From positions 1 through 64,000 of the forward strand of contig NZ_JAUSQV010000001.1 of NCBI RefSeq assembly GCF_030811475.1: DNA of 64,000 bases, in the 5' to 3' direction. The notes under the pieces are model-generated. The model searched no databases and was not told where the DNA came from. It saw nothing but the letters and a program-made list of their open reading frames with translations. Positions 16,400 to 26,675 of this stretch are shown here, in pieces (the first letter of the stretch is position 1; every line of letters starts with the position of its first letter). The stretch comes from Nakamurella flavida. GTDB taxonomy: Bacteria; Actinomycetota; Actinomycetes; Mycobacteriales; Nakamurellaceae. The translations under genes were made by a program, and so were the position numbers.

Positions 16400-19240
16400 A
16401 TGACGCGCCGACGGGAAACGGGCCCGGACGCACACCTGCCCGATTCCCGGGACCATCTCGAGGCGGCCCTGCGTTCGTGGGTGTCGGCGATCCCGGCCGG
16501 ACTGTCGGCCGAACAGGATGCGAACGGGAGCCCCCTCCGGCGTGGTGTCTCGGTGTCCCTGGAGGGTCACCCGGGCATGGGCAAGTCCCATCTCGGTCGA
16601 TCCGTCGCCGATCTGGCCCGGGCGCAGGGTTTCCGGGTGGTCTCCGCACGGGGGCGGGAGCGGTTGTCCCGCACCGGGTTCGGTGTCGTGCACGAGCTCC
16701 TCGGGCCCACCGCTGACGGGCAGGATCCCGGGGAGGCCGCTTTCGGCCGGGTCGACGGGTGGGCCGCGGAGGGGCCCGTGCTGTGCTGGGTGGACGATCT
16801 GCACTGGGCCGACTCGGCCTCCCTCGCGACGCTCCGCCGGCTGGTCTGGGCTGCCCGCGACCTCCCGCTGGTGCTGATCCTGGCCGGTCGGGCGCTGCCG
16901 GCCCGGGAATCGGTGACGATGGTGACCCGGTCGGTGGACCACCGGCTGGTGCTCCCGCCCATGTCCGACATGGCGGTCGAGACCATGGCCCACACGATCC
17001 TGGGCGAGTGGCCCGGGCCCCGGCTCCGCGCACACCTGCAGGCATGTCGGGGCAACCCGTTGTTCGTCGCCGACGTGCTCGGCGCCCTGACGGCCGCGGG
17101 TCGGCTGACCCCGGCCGGGCGGGAGCGGGTCGACCTGATCGGGCAGCCGCCCGCTGCCGGCGCCGGCCTGCACGCCCATCTCGACAGCCACCTGCGGGGG
17201 ATCGGGGAGGCCGCGGGTGAGCTGCTGGGGGCGTTGGCCGTCTGGGGGACGGCGGCCACCCCGCAGGACCTGGCCGATCTGCTGTACGTGACGCCGGACG
17301 CCATCCGCGCGACCGTGGACGCCGCGGTCGCCTCGGGCGTCGCGCAGTGGACCGAGGACCGACCCGAGGACGCGGCCGGAGACCGGGCCGGGGCCCGGCT
17401 GCAGTTCGTCCACGATCTCTACCAGGAACGGGCCGATCACCTGCTCGAACCCGGCGTCCGGCGGGCCGTCCACCGCCGCGCCGCCGAGCTGCGGGGCACC
17501 GCGGGCCAGAGCCCCGCGGTGATCGCCCAGCACCTGCTCCTCGCGGCCGACCCGGAGACCGGTCGGGACGGGGCCCTGCTGACCGCCCTGCGGGCCGCGG
17601 CCGCCGAGGCGGGCGCCTGGGCGCCGGCCGTCCAGGCGGAACTCCTCGGCGATCTGCGGGTGGCCGATCCGGGCGCAGAGGGTGACCTGGTCGCCGTGGA
17701 CCAGGCCCAGGCGCACTACGCCGGGGGACAGCAGGCGCGTGCGGTGGAGATCGCCGCCCGGCATCTGGCCGTCACCACCGACCGGCAGGCCGCGGCCACC
17801 CTGCAGACCATCGTGCTGCGGGTCCTGGTCAACCGGGGTGACACCGTCGCGGCCGGTCAGGCGATCGAACGCACCCTCTCGGTCGCCCAGCTGCCGGGCG
17901 GTGTCCGCCGTCAACTCAGCCAGCTCCGCTGCTGGGTGCAGGTGCTCGCCGGCGAACGGGCGGCGGCCCGCGCCTCGCTCGCCCCCTTGCTGGACGAGGC
18001 CCGGGCGGCCGGGGACGCCGAGGTCGAGTACGGCCTGCTGAGCAGCCTGGCCATCCTGGAGTACCTGGATGCCCGGCCGGCGACGGCGTTGGACGTCGTC
18101 GAGCGACAGCGTGGTCTGGCCCTGTCCGACCGGGCGAAGGTGGAGAGCCGGATGACCTCCCTCATCTGGCCGCCGCTGTTCGCCCTGTACGCGCACGGTC
18201 CCGAGGTCGCCCAGCGCGTGTCGGTCGACGCCCGCCGGACCGGCGCCCGGTTCGGGGCGCGCTGGCTCGACCCGTTCCACAGCTTCGTCGCCGCCGGGAT
18301 CGCCTCGTCGGCCGGCCAGTGGGACGACGCCACGGCGGAGGGCGACACCGGGTTGGAACTGGCCGAGGAGATCGGCACGGGCTGGACGTCGCTGGCCGTG
18401 GGGGAGCGGGCGGGTCTGGACGCCCGGCGGGGCCACCTCGCCGCCGCGCGGCGACGCCTGGACGACTTCGCCGCGACCGGGTTCCCCTGGCAGTTCGGCA
18501 GCCCGGACCCGCAGCTGGCCGACCTGCTGGTGCTCGAGTCCGGCGGTGCCGCGACCGCGACCGCGGCGGTCGCCGCCGCCCGTCGGCTCTGGTCGACCGC
18601 CGCACCGGCCGGGCCGTTGTGGATGCTCCGGTGCGCCCCGGACGTCGCCCGGATCGCGCTCACCCGGTGGGACCCGGACCTCGCCGGGCGGGTGGCCGGG
18701 GACGTGGCCGCCCTGCCGACCACGCGGATCCCGCTCCTCGCCGCGACCCCGGACCTGGTCGGCGGCATGGCGTCCGGTTCGGTGGACCAGCTGGTGGCGG
18801 CCGCCGAGGCTGCGACCCGGGCGGGCAACGTCCCCCTGGCCGCCACCGCCCAGGAGGAACTGGCCTACGCCGCCGGTTCGGCCGGGCGGGCCGACATCGC
18901 CCGGCCGACCCTGGATCTCGCCGTCGCCGCCTACCAGGGCATGGGAGCCAGAGCCGGCGCGGATCGCGCCTCGGCCCGGCTGCGCACGGTCGGGATCCGG
19001 CGGGGGTCCCGGGCGGAGCACCGGACGGACCGCCGCGGACCGGCCAGCCTGACCCCGACCGAACGGCGGGTGACCCTGCTGGTGCGGGACGGCCTGACCA
19101 ATCCGGAGATCGCGGCTCGGCTCTTCCTCTCACCACGCACCGTGCAGACGCACGTCTCGCACATCCTGGCCAAGCTCGGGGCGCGGTCACGGGTGGAGGT
19201 CGCCCGCATGGACCTGCCGCCGGGGGGCGTCGAGGGCTGA
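16400..19240 (+). CDS. Large ATP-binding LuxR (LAL/MalT-like) transcriptional regulator
   Basis: A 946-residue signal-responsive activator. The N-terminal AAA/NACHT-like ATPase has Walker A GHPGMGKS (about residues 56-63) and Walker B VLCWVDDLHWADS (about 128-140). A long helical TPR-like middle region follows, and the C-terminus carries a LuxR helix-turn-helix (LTPTERRVTLLVRDGLTNPEIAARLFLSPRTVQTHVSHI, about 885-925). ATG 16400 lies six bases after TAGGCT (16388-16393) without a Shine-Dalgarno, so it is probably leaderless. The ligand and target genes are unknown; the membrane protein and carotenoid oxygenase just downstream are candidates. Confidence 0.92.
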   Translation: MTRRRETGPDAHLPDSRDHLEAALRSWVSAIPAGLSAEQDANGSPLRRGVSVSLEGHPGMGKSHLGRSVADLARAQGFRVVSARGRERLSRTGFGVVHELLGPTADGQDPGEAAFGRVDGWAAEGPVLCWVDDLHWADSASLATLRRLVWAARDLPLVLILAGRALPARESVTMVTRSVDHRLVLPPMSDMAVETMAHTILGEWPGPRLRAHLQACRGNPLFVADVLGALTAAGRLTPAGRERVDLIGQPPAAGAGLHAHLDSHLRGIGEAAGELLGALAVWGTAATPQDLADLLYVTPDAIRATVDAAVASGVAQWTEDRPEDAAGDRAGARLQFVHDLYQERADHLLEPGVRRAVHRRAAELRGTAGQSPAVIAQHLLLAADPETGRDGALLTALRAAAAEAGAWAPAVQAELLGDLRVADPGAEGDLVAVDQAQAHYAGGQQARAVEIAARHLAVTTDRQAAATLQTIVLRVLVNRGDTVAAGQAIERTLSVAQLPGGVRRQLSQLRCWVQVLAGERAAARASLAPLLDEARAAGDAEVEYGLLSSLAILEYLDARPATALDVVERQRGLALSDRAKVESRMTSLIWPPLFALYAHGPEVAQRVSVDARRTGARFGARWLDPFHSFVAAGIASSAGQWDDATAEGDTGLELAEEIGTGWTSLAVGERAGLDARRGHLAAARRRLDDFAATGFPWQFGSPDPQLADLLVLESGGAATATAAVAAARRLWSTAAPAGPLWMLRCAPDVARIALTRWDPDLAGRVAGDVAALPTTRIPLLAATPDLVGGMASGSVDQLVAAAEAATRAGNVPLAATAQEELAYAAGSAGRADIARPTLDLAVAAYQGMGARAGADRASARLRTVGIRRGSRAEHRTDRRGPASLTPTERRVTLLVRDGLTNPEIAARLFLSPRTVQTHVSHILAKLGARSRVEVARMDLPPGGVEG

Positions 19241-19293
19241 GGTCGCCGGCGGGGCCGCGCCACGGGCGCCGCCCATCATCCGTCCGGTCCGAT

Positions 19294-19313
19294 TATCCGC
19301 CGATCGGCGGATA
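19294..19313. promoter_or_regulatory. 20-bp perfect palindrome at the promoter of the membrane protein gene
   Basis: TATCCGCCGATCGGCGGATA is a gapless perfect palindrome that ends 20 bases before TAGTGT (19334-19339), the likely -10 of the leaderless gene at 19347. It therefore covers or abuts the -35 region, the classic place for a dimeric regulator. The AT-rich ATATCTCCCATATGA follows. Confidence 0.6.
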
Positions 19314-19346
19314 TCTCCCATATGACGGATTCGTAGTGTCCTGATC

Positions 19347-19973
19347 ATGAAGAATCTGGGAGTACTGCTGGGCTTCATCCCCTGGATCGTGTTCGACCTC
19401 GCCTCGGAGCGCTTCGCCGCCAACGGGGTCGGCTGGGCGGCGCTCATCGCCGTCGGACTCACCCTGGCCTCCGTGCTGGCCAACGCCCGCAAGCACGGGC
19501 CGAAGATCCTCAACCTGGGCACCCTGGTGCTCTTCGGGGCCATCGCGATCGCCGGGTTCCTGGGTGACGCGGGTACCGATCGCTGGCTGTACTTCTGGGG
19601 CGTGCCGCTCGTCGGCGTGGTCCTCGGCCTCTACGTGCTGGCCACCGTGCCGGTCATGCCGTTCACCGCCGAGTACGCCCGCCAGGGCACCCCGCGCCAG
19701 TACTGGGGGTCGCCGACCTTCGTCAGGATCAACCGGGTGCTGAGCACCGCCTGGGGCGTGGCCATCCTGGTCATGGGCCTGATGTCGGTGGCGGTGACCG
19801 CCCTGGGCGACAACACCCGCGTCCTGCAGGACGACCAGTTCGTCGACCTGGCCCTCAACTGGATCCTGCCCATCGCCATCGTCTGGTTCATGGTCAAGTT
19901 CACCGCCACGTACCCCGACCGGGTGACCGGCCGGTCCGGCGCTGCCCCGGCAGGCTCGCGGGCCGCGGCATGA
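19347..19973 (+). CDS. Integral membrane protein coupled to the carotenoid oxygenase
   Basis: A 208-residue protein with about six hydrophobic helices, including LLGFIPWIVFDL near the start, a pair near residues 30-70, two between 80 and 155, and one near 170-188. There are no recognised motifs and no signal-peptidase site. TAGTGT lies seven bases upstream of the ATG and there is no ribosome site, so it is probably leaderless. It overlaps the next start by four bases (ATGA), so it is translated with the carotenoid oxygenase and may help bring a membrane-dissolved substrate to it; that role is inference. Confidence 0.75.
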   Translation: MKNLGVLLGFIPWIVFDLASERFAANGVGWAALIAVGLTLASVLANARKHGPKILNLGTLVLFGAIAIAGFLGDAGTDRWLYFWGVPLVGVVLGLYVLATVPVMPFTAEYARQGTPRQYWGSPTFVRINRVLSTAWGVAILVMGLMSVAVTALGDNTRVLQDDQFVDLALNWILPIAIVWFMVKFTATYPDRVTGRSGAAPAGSRAAA

Positions 19974-21484
19974 CCACCCCGCCCGGAGCGTCGCCCGGGC
20001 CCGAGGGGGTCCCGGCCATCCACCCCGCCCGGCCCACCCACCACGCGCACCCCGGCATGGCCGACATGTCGCACGACGAGCACCTGCTCGGTGCGTTCCG
20101 GCCCACCCTGGACGAGGTCGACCTGCCGGCGACCGTCATCTCCGGGGTACTGCCGCCCGAGTTGGACGGGGAGTACCTGCGCAACGGGCCCAACCCCCGG
20201 TTCACCCCCGTCGGGTCCTATCTCTATCCGCTCGAGGGCGACGGCATGGTGCACGCCGTCATGCTGCGGGACGGGCAGGTCCGTTACCGCAACCGTTTCG
20301 TCCGCACGCCGATGATCGAACGGGAGGAGGCCGCGGGACATGTGCTGTGGCCCGGACTGATGTCCGGCCGGGCCGGGCAGCTGCCCACCGCCGAGGAGGT
20401 CGGTCCCGACCTGGCCGGCAGCTTCCGCGACATGCCCGACATCAACGTCGTCCGGCACTCCGGCCGGGTGATGGCGATGGCCGAGGGCAGCACCCCCTTC
20501 TGCCTCGGCCCGGACCTCGCCACCCTCGGCCGGGAGACCTTCGACGGTGCCCTGCCGGTCGGCATGACCGCGCACCCCAAGATCGATCCGGTCACCGGGG
20601 AGATGCTCGTCTTCTGCTACATGCTGGAGGCGCCCTACCTGACCTGGTCGATCATCGACCGCACGGGCCGCGTCGTCCGGGCGGACACCCCGGTCGCCGG
20701 GGTCGATCGCCCGGTGATGATCCACGACATGGCGCTCACCGAGCACAGCGTCGTGCTCGTGCTCTCGCCGCTCTTCTTCGACGTGATGGCGGCGATGCGT
20801 GGCGGGTCGATGCTGTCCTGGGAGCCCGACGAGGGCACCCGGGTGGCGATCGTGCCCCGCGACGGGAGCCCGGTCCGCTGGGCCCACGGCGACACGTTCT
20901 GGACCTGGCACATGGCCAACGCGTTCAGCCGGCCCGGCCAGGACGGGTCCCCGAGCAGTGTGGACTCGCCGATCGTGCTGGACATGGTCCAGCACAGCGA
21001 TCCCGGGATGGGGATGGGCCGGGGGACGCACACCTCCGCGTTCGTCCGCACCACCGTCGATCCGGTGGCGGGGACGATCGCGCACGAGGAGATCGAGGCC
21101 GGCCGCCTGGAGTTCCCGCGCATCGACGACCGTCGGCTGGGATCGGCCCACCGGCGGGTGGCCGTCGGGTACCGGACCGCGACCGCCCCTGCGGTGATGG
21201 GCGCGTTCGACGCCGTGCGGGTGTTCGACACCGCGACCGGCAGTGCGCAGCAGTGGACGTCGGACGGCCTGGTGGGGGAGCCGTCCTTCGCGCCGCGACC
21301 GGGGTCCACCGCCCCCGACGACGGCTGGTGGCTGGACATCGTCGCCGACCCGGCCGGGGTGGCGCCCAGCCGCCTGGTGGTGCTGGACGCAGCCGACGTG
21401 TCCGCCGGGCCGGTGGCCACCGTGCAGCTCCCGGTGCGGGTGCCGCTCGGTCTGCACGGCAACTGGCTGCCCGGCCAGGAGTGA
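19970..21484 (+). CDS. Carotenoid cleavage oxygenase
   Basis: A 504-residue enzyme of the RPE65/CCD family, which uses Fe(II) and O2 to split a double bond in carotenoids, apocarotenoids or stilbenes. Four iron-binding His are visible in the expected order: TAHPK, MIHDMALT, WTWHMANA and the C-terminal LHGNW. The N-terminal blade has EYLRNGPNP and LEGDGMVHAV. The exact substrate cannot be told. The first 45 residues are a Pro/His/Gly-rich extension. No carotenoid biosynthesis genes lie in the window. Confidence 0.93.
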   Translation: MTTPPGASPGPEGVPAIHPARPTHHAHPGMADMSHDEHLLGAFRPTLDEVDLPATVISGVLPPELDGEYLRNGPNPRFTPVGSYLYPLEGDGMVHAVMLRDGQVRYRNRFVRTPMIEREEAAGHVLWPGLMSGRAGQLPTAEEVGPDLAGSFRDMPDINVVRHSGRVMAMAEGSTPFCLGPDLATLGRETFDGALPVGMTAHPKIDPVTGEMLVFCYMLEAPYLTWSIIDRTGRVVRADTPVAGVDRPVMIHDMALTEHSVVLVLSPLFFDVMAAMRGGSMLSWEPDEGTRVAIVPRDGSPVRWAHGDTFWTWHMANAFSRPGQDGSPSSVDSPIVLDMVQHSDPGMGMGRGTHTSAFVRTTVDPVAGTIAHEEIEAGRLEFPRIDDRRLGSAHRRVAVGYRTATAPAVMGAFDAVRVFDTATGSAQQWTSDGLVGEPSFAPRPGSTAPDDGWWLDIVADPAGVAPSRLVVLDAADVSAGPVATVQLPVRVPLGLHGNWLPGQE

Positions 21485-21489
21485 TCGCG

Positions 21490-21519
21490 GGCCCGGTGCG
21501 GCGAGGGGCGCACCGGGCC
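21490..21519 (+). terminator. Terminator hairpin after the carotenoid oxygenase
   Basis: GGCCCGGTGCG (21490-21500) pairs perfectly with CGCACCGGGCC (21509-21519) over an eight-base loop. It starts six bases after the stop. A G-rich tract follows instead of T residues. Confidence 0.6.
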
Positions 21520-21615
21520 GCGGGGGGCGGCGGGGGGCGGTGGGGGCGGCCACACGATCCCCGGTGCCGTGGTCACCCGGCCGGCAGCTGGTCCGGCACC
21601 GGCGCGGAGTTCGCC

Positions 21616-21621
21616 TAGAAT
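21616..21621 (+). promoter_or_regulatory. Possible -10 box of tig
   Basis: TAGAAT fits the actinobacterial -10 consensus and is the only good match between the upstream terminator and tig. The -35 region is not consensus. A leader of about 120 bases would result. Confidence 0.35.
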
Positions 21622-21747
21622 CGTCGCTGGTCATGCCCGAGGCGGCGCCCTGACGGTGCCGCCCCCTGCCGCGGCCGTCGGTGGCCGACGTCACCGACCC
21701 GGGATGACGGGCCACCCGCCACCATCGTGCACCGAGGAGTCAACGCC

Positions 21748-23331
21748 GTGAAGAGCACTGTCGAGCACCTGAACCCGACCCGGGTGAAGCTCACCGTCGA
21801 GGTTCCGTTCGATGAGCTCAAGCCCCAGTTCGACAAGGCCTACAAGACCCTGGCCGGTCAGGTCCGGATCCCCGGCTTCCGCCCCGGCAAGGTGCCCGCG
21901 CGGATCCTGGACGCCCGCCTCGGCCGCGGCGCGATCCTCTCCGAGGTCGTCAACGACGCGGTGCCGGCCAAGTACGGCCAGGCCGTCAGCGAGGCCTCGC
22001 TCACCGTGCTGGGCCAGCCCGAGATCGAGGTCACCCGGATCGACGACAACGACACCCTGGCGTTCACCGCCGAGGTCGACGTCCGACCGGAGATCACCCT
22101 GCCCGAGCTGGACGGCCTGGCCGTCACGGTCGACGACGTCGAGATCACCGAGGCCGACGTCGACGAGCAGGTGGATGCCCTGCGCGAGCGGTTCGCCACC
22201 ACCACCGTCGTCGAGCGCCCCGCCGCCGACGGCGATGCCGTCGTCATCGACCTCCGCGCGGCCGTCGACGGCGACGAGCTGCCGGAGGCCTCGGCGGACG
22301 CGCTGACCTACCGCATCGGCGAGGGCGACCTCGTCGAGGGCATCGACGAGGCCGTCACCGGGATGTCCGCCGGCGACGTCTCCACCTTCACCACCAAGCT
22401 GGTCGCCGGCGAGTACGCCGGGCAGGACGCCGACGTGACCGTCGCCGTCACCGCCGTCCAGGAGCGCGAGCTCCCCGCCGTCGACGACGACTTCGCCCAG
22501 CTGGCCAGCGAGTTCGACTCCGTGGCCGAGCTGCGCGCCGACCTCACCGAGAAGATCCGCCGGGTCAAGAACCTCACCCAGGGCACGCAGGCCCGGGACA
22601 AGGTGCTGGAGGCCTTGCTGGCCGCCACCGAGGTCCCCACCCCGGAGAGCATCGTCAAGGCGGAGTTCGACGCCCGCGTCCACGACGCCATCCACTCCTT
22701 CGACCACGACGAGGCCGCCTTCGCGGTCTACCTCGAGGGCGAGGGTCGCACCCGCGAGGAGTTCGACGCCGAGCTGCGCACCGCCGCCGAGGAGGCCGTC
22801 AAGACGCAGCTGCTGCTGGACGCGCTGGCCGAGTCCCGGGGTGTGGGCGTGGACCAGGACGAGTTCACCCAGCGGGTCATCTACAACGCGCAGCGGTTCG
22901 GCCTCTCGCCGGACGACTACTTCAAGCGTCTGCAGGAGGCCAACCAGCTCGGGTCGGTCTTCGCCGACGTCCGTCGCGGGAAGGCGCTGGCCGGCGTCGT
23001 CGAGCAGGCCACCGTCACCGACGCGTCCGGCAACGTCCTGGACATCGCGGCGCTCTTCGGTGTCGAGGACGTCGAGGACGACGAGGACGAGACCGCCGGT
23101 GTGATCGAGGGTTCCGTCCAGGACCCGACCGACACCGCCGACCACGCGGTCGACGAGGACGGGTCCACCGCCGCGGAGGACGACCTGGTGGTCGACGACG
23201 ACGGCGTGGTGGCCGAGGCCGACCCCTCCGTGGTCGCCGACGGCGCCACCGACGGCGAGGTCTACGCCGACTCCGCCGACAGCGACACCCTGGCGGCCGG
23301 CTCGGACGAGGCGCCGACCACGCGCGCCTGA
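21748..23331 (+). CDS. tig: Trigger factor, ribosome-bound chaperone
   Basis: Binds the ribosome exit tunnel and shields nascent chains; also has a PPIase domain. The 527-residue protein has the ribosome-binding signature GFRPGKVPARIL (near residues 43-54), a central FKBP-type domain and the helical C-terminal chaperone arms. GTG 21748 has GAGGAG eight bases upstream and gives the standard N-terminus MKSTVEHL. The last 85 residues are a highly acidic tail (VEDVEDDEDE and similar) with no Lys/Arg until the final residues; such tails occur in actinobacterial trigger factors. The gene precedes clpP1-clpP2-clpX, as in many bacteria. Confidence 0.96.
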   Translation: MKSTVEHLNPTRVKLTVEVPFDELKPQFDKAYKTLAGQVRIPGFRPGKVPARILDARLGRGAILSEVVNDAVPAKYGQAVSEASLTVLGQPEIEVTRIDDNDTLAFTAEVDVRPEITLPELDGLAVTVDDVEITEADVDEQVDALRERFATTTVVERPAADGDAVVIDLRAAVDGDELPEASADALTYRIGEGDLVEGIDEAVTGMSAGDVSTFTTKLVAGEYAGQDADVTVAVTAVQERELPAVDDDFAQLASEFDSVAELRADLTEKIRRVKNLTQGTQARDKVLEALLAATEVPTPESIVKAEFDARVHDAIHSFDHDEAAFAVYLEGEGRTREEFDAELRTAAEEAVKTQLLLDALAESRGVGVDQDEFTQRVIYNAQRFGLSPDDYFKRLQEANQLGSVFADVRRGKALAGVVEQATVTDASGNVLDIAALFGVEDVEDDEDETAGVIEGSVQDPTDTADHAVDEDGSTAAEDDLVVDDDGVVAEADPSVVADGATDGEVYADSADSDTLAAGSDEAPTTRA

Positions 23332-23392
23332 CCGTCCGCTCGGCGGAGCGCGGCCGTGACGGCCGTGCCCGCCCCCAGCAGTGACACGCGAG

Positions 23393-23421
23393 CCCCGGCC
23401 GGGTCCTCCCGGCCGGGGTTT
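23393..23421 (+). terminator. Terminator of tig
   Basis: CCCCGGCCGGG (23393-23403), loop TCCT, CCCGGCCGGGG (23408-23418), then TTT. GACACG (23383-23388) and CGTGTC (23422-23427) extend the stem beyond a small internal loop. Confidence 0.85.
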
Positions 23422-23471
23422 CGTGTCGGGACCGCGGTGTCGGCCGGGGAGCGGGGGACCGACCGTTCTCA

Positions 23472-23482
23472 CGCCATCAGCG
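23472..23482 (+). promoter_or_regulatory. ClgR-box-like site upstream of clpP1
   Basis: CGCCATCAGCG followed by AAAAA resembles the ClgR consensus CGCYNANRGCGWW, with a mismatch at the central A and in the left flank. ClgR activates clp genes in several actinobacteria. It lies about 150 bases before clpP1. Assignment is by eye. Confidence 0.35.
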
Positions 23483-23632
23483 AAAAAGGCCGAGCCGGGG
23501 AGTGGGTGCCCGGACCGCGTCGTTACTGTCAGGACAGGGGAGAGCGGTCACCCCGGCCCGGCCGGGACCTCCCGGCCGCGGGCGGAACCCGTCCCCTGCG
23601 CATCTCAGATGTCGACATCGAGGAGTGAGTCT

Positions 23633-24310
23633 GTGAGTCACCGCAACCCGTTCGCCGCCCTGAGGACCCTGCGCCAGGCCGCGCCGGAGATCTACCCGGC
23701 GGTCATGCGCGGCACCCCGGGCCTGTCGTTGAACGACTCCGTGTCCGAGCGCCTGCTCCGCGAGCGCATCATCATCCTCGGCTCGGAGGTGCGGGACACC
23801 AACGCCAACGAGATCACCGCCCAGTTGCTGCTGCTCGCGGCCGAGGATCCCGAGAAGGACATCACCCTCTACATCAACTCCCCGGGTGGCAGTGTCACCG
23901 CGGGCATGGCCATCTACGACACGATGATGCTGATCGAGCCCGACGTGGCCACCACCGCGATGGGCCTGGCCGCCTCCATGGGTCAGTTCCTGCTCACCGC
24001 GGGAGCCCCGGGCAAGCGTTCCGCCCTGCCGCACACCCGCATCCTCATGCACCAGCCGAGCGCCGGCGTGGGCGGCACCGCCGCGGACATCGCCATCCAG
24101 GCCGACATGCTGAACCAGTCCAAGCGCGAGCTGACCCAGCTGCAGGCCCAGCACACCGGCCAGACGGCGGAGCGGATCGAGACCGATTCCGACCGCGACC
24201 GCTGGTTCACCGCCCAGGAGGCGCTGGAGTACGGCTTCATCGACCAGGTGGTCTCGCGCGCCGCCGACCAGCCCACCGGCGCGGTCGGGTCCTCCTCCAC
24301 CAAGAAGTGA
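23633..24310 (+). CDS. clpP1: ATP-dependent Clp protease proteolytic subunit 1
   Basis: A 225-residue serine protease subunit that assembles with ClpP2 into a 14-mer degrading proteins delivered by ClpX or ClpC. The catalytic triad is visible: Ser in AASMGQF (about 115), His in MHQPS (about 140) and Asp in TDSDRD (about 190). GTG 23633 has GAGGAG seven bases upstream; an in-frame ATG at 23609 is less likely. It has a somewhat longer N-terminal prosegment (about 25 residues before [13 protein letters not shown]). First gene of the clpP1-clpP2 operon. Confidence 0.95.
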   Translation: MSHRNPFAALRTLRQAAPEIYPAVMRGTPGLSLNDSVSERLLRERIIILGSEVRDTNANEITAQLLLLAAEDPEKDITLYINSPGGSVTAGMAIYDTMMLIEPDVATTAMGLAASMGQFLLTAGAPGKRSALPHTRILMHQPSAGVGGTAADIAIQADMLNQSKRELTQLQAQHTGQTAERIETDSDRDRWFTAQEALEYGFIDQVVSRAADQPTGAVGSSSTKK

Positions 24311-24401
24311 GCCCGGCGCCCGGGCCGGCCGTCGGACCTCCGGCGGCGGGCCGGGCGGCGTCCCGGCAGCCGGACCCGACACCGCACACCAGGAGAACAC
24401 C

Positions 24402-25070
24402 ATGACCCACAATCTCGGCCACCAGATGCCCGGCGGGCTCGCCCACGGCGACGCGTTGAGCGCCCCGCAGGCCCGGTACATCCTCCCGTCGTTCGTGGAG
24501 CGCACGTCCTACGGCGTGAAGGAATCGAACCCGTACAACAAGCTCTTCGAGGAGCGCATCATCTTCCTCGGGGTGCAGATCGACGACGCCTCGGCCAACG
24601 ACGTGATGGCCCAGCTGCTGACGCTGGAGTCCACCGACCCGGACCGCGAGATCGTCATGTACATCAACTCGCCCGGTGGCTCCTTCACCTCGATGACGGC
24701 CATCTACGACACGATGCAGTACGTGCGACCGCACATCCGCACCGTGTGCCTGGGCCAGGCCGCCTCGGCCGCCGCCGTCCTGCTCGCCGCCGGTTCGCCC
24801 GGTATGCGCATGGCCCTGCCGAACTCCCGCATCCTGATCCACCAGCCGGCGACCGAGGGTGTGTACGGCCAGGTGTCCGACCTGGAGATCCAGGCCAAGG
24901 AGATCGGCCGCATGCGGATGGCGCTGGAGACGATCCTGGCGCGGCACTCCAACAAGACCCCCGAGCAGGTCCGGATCGACATCGACCGCGACAAGATCCT
25001 GACCGCCGCCGAGGCCAAGGAGTACGGCCTCATCGATGAGGTGCTGCCGTACCGCAAGCTCGCCAGCTGA
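24402..25070 (+). CDS. clpP2: ATP-dependent Clp protease proteolytic subunit 2
   Basis: A 222-residue partner of ClpP1. The triad is visible as Ser in GQAASAAA, His in IHQPATEG and Asp in [15 protein letters not shown] forms the oxyanion strand. The N-terminus (before ERIIFLG) is about 48 residues and probably processed. The ATG follows CACCAGGAGAACACC, a good ribosome site. It lies 91 bases after clpP1 with no terminator between, so they are one operon. Confidence 0.95.
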   Translation: MTHNLGHQMPGGLAHGDALSAPQARYILPSFVERTSYGVKESNPYNKLFEERIIFLGVQIDDASANDVMAQLLTLESTDPDREIVMYINSPGGSFTSMTAIYDTMQYVRPHIRTVCLGQAASAAAVLLAAGSPGMRMALPNSRILIHQPATEGVYGQVSDLEIQAKEIGRMRMALETILARHSNKTPEQVRIDIDRDKILTAAEAKEYGLIDEVLPYRKLAS

Positions 25071-25364
25071 CCACGGTGATCCGGGCGGGGGGACACCCCG
25101 TCCGGGTCGCACCGGATCTCGTTCCGGGGTGATTGGCCACAGAACGGCCGTCGACGCCCCTCGGGCCGATACCCTCACCACGGGTGACGCCCGATGGTGC
25201 CGTTCTCCGGAACGGTGCCGGCGGGGTGTCGGGCCGATCGGCTGTCCTGCGTTGCATTCCCGTGTCGCGGCCCGGTGCCGTGGTGGACGGACCACCAGCC
25301 GGTAGCGTCTGCACGGGTCACTGACCGGGTCCTGCTGGCCCACGGAGAAGGATCGAGAGGGCTC

Positions 25365-26630
<1,266 letters not shown>

Positions 26631-26637
26631 CGGTCCG

Positions 26638-26659
26638 GCGCCGGGGACCCTCCCGGCGC
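26638..26659 (+). terminator. Hairpin after clpX
   Basis: GCGCCGGG (26638-26645), six-base loop, CCCGGCGC (26652-26659). It lies between the clpX stop and the -10 box TATCGT of the next gene. No T-run. Confidence 0.5.
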
Positions 26660-26675
26660 AGGGTTATCGTGAGGG

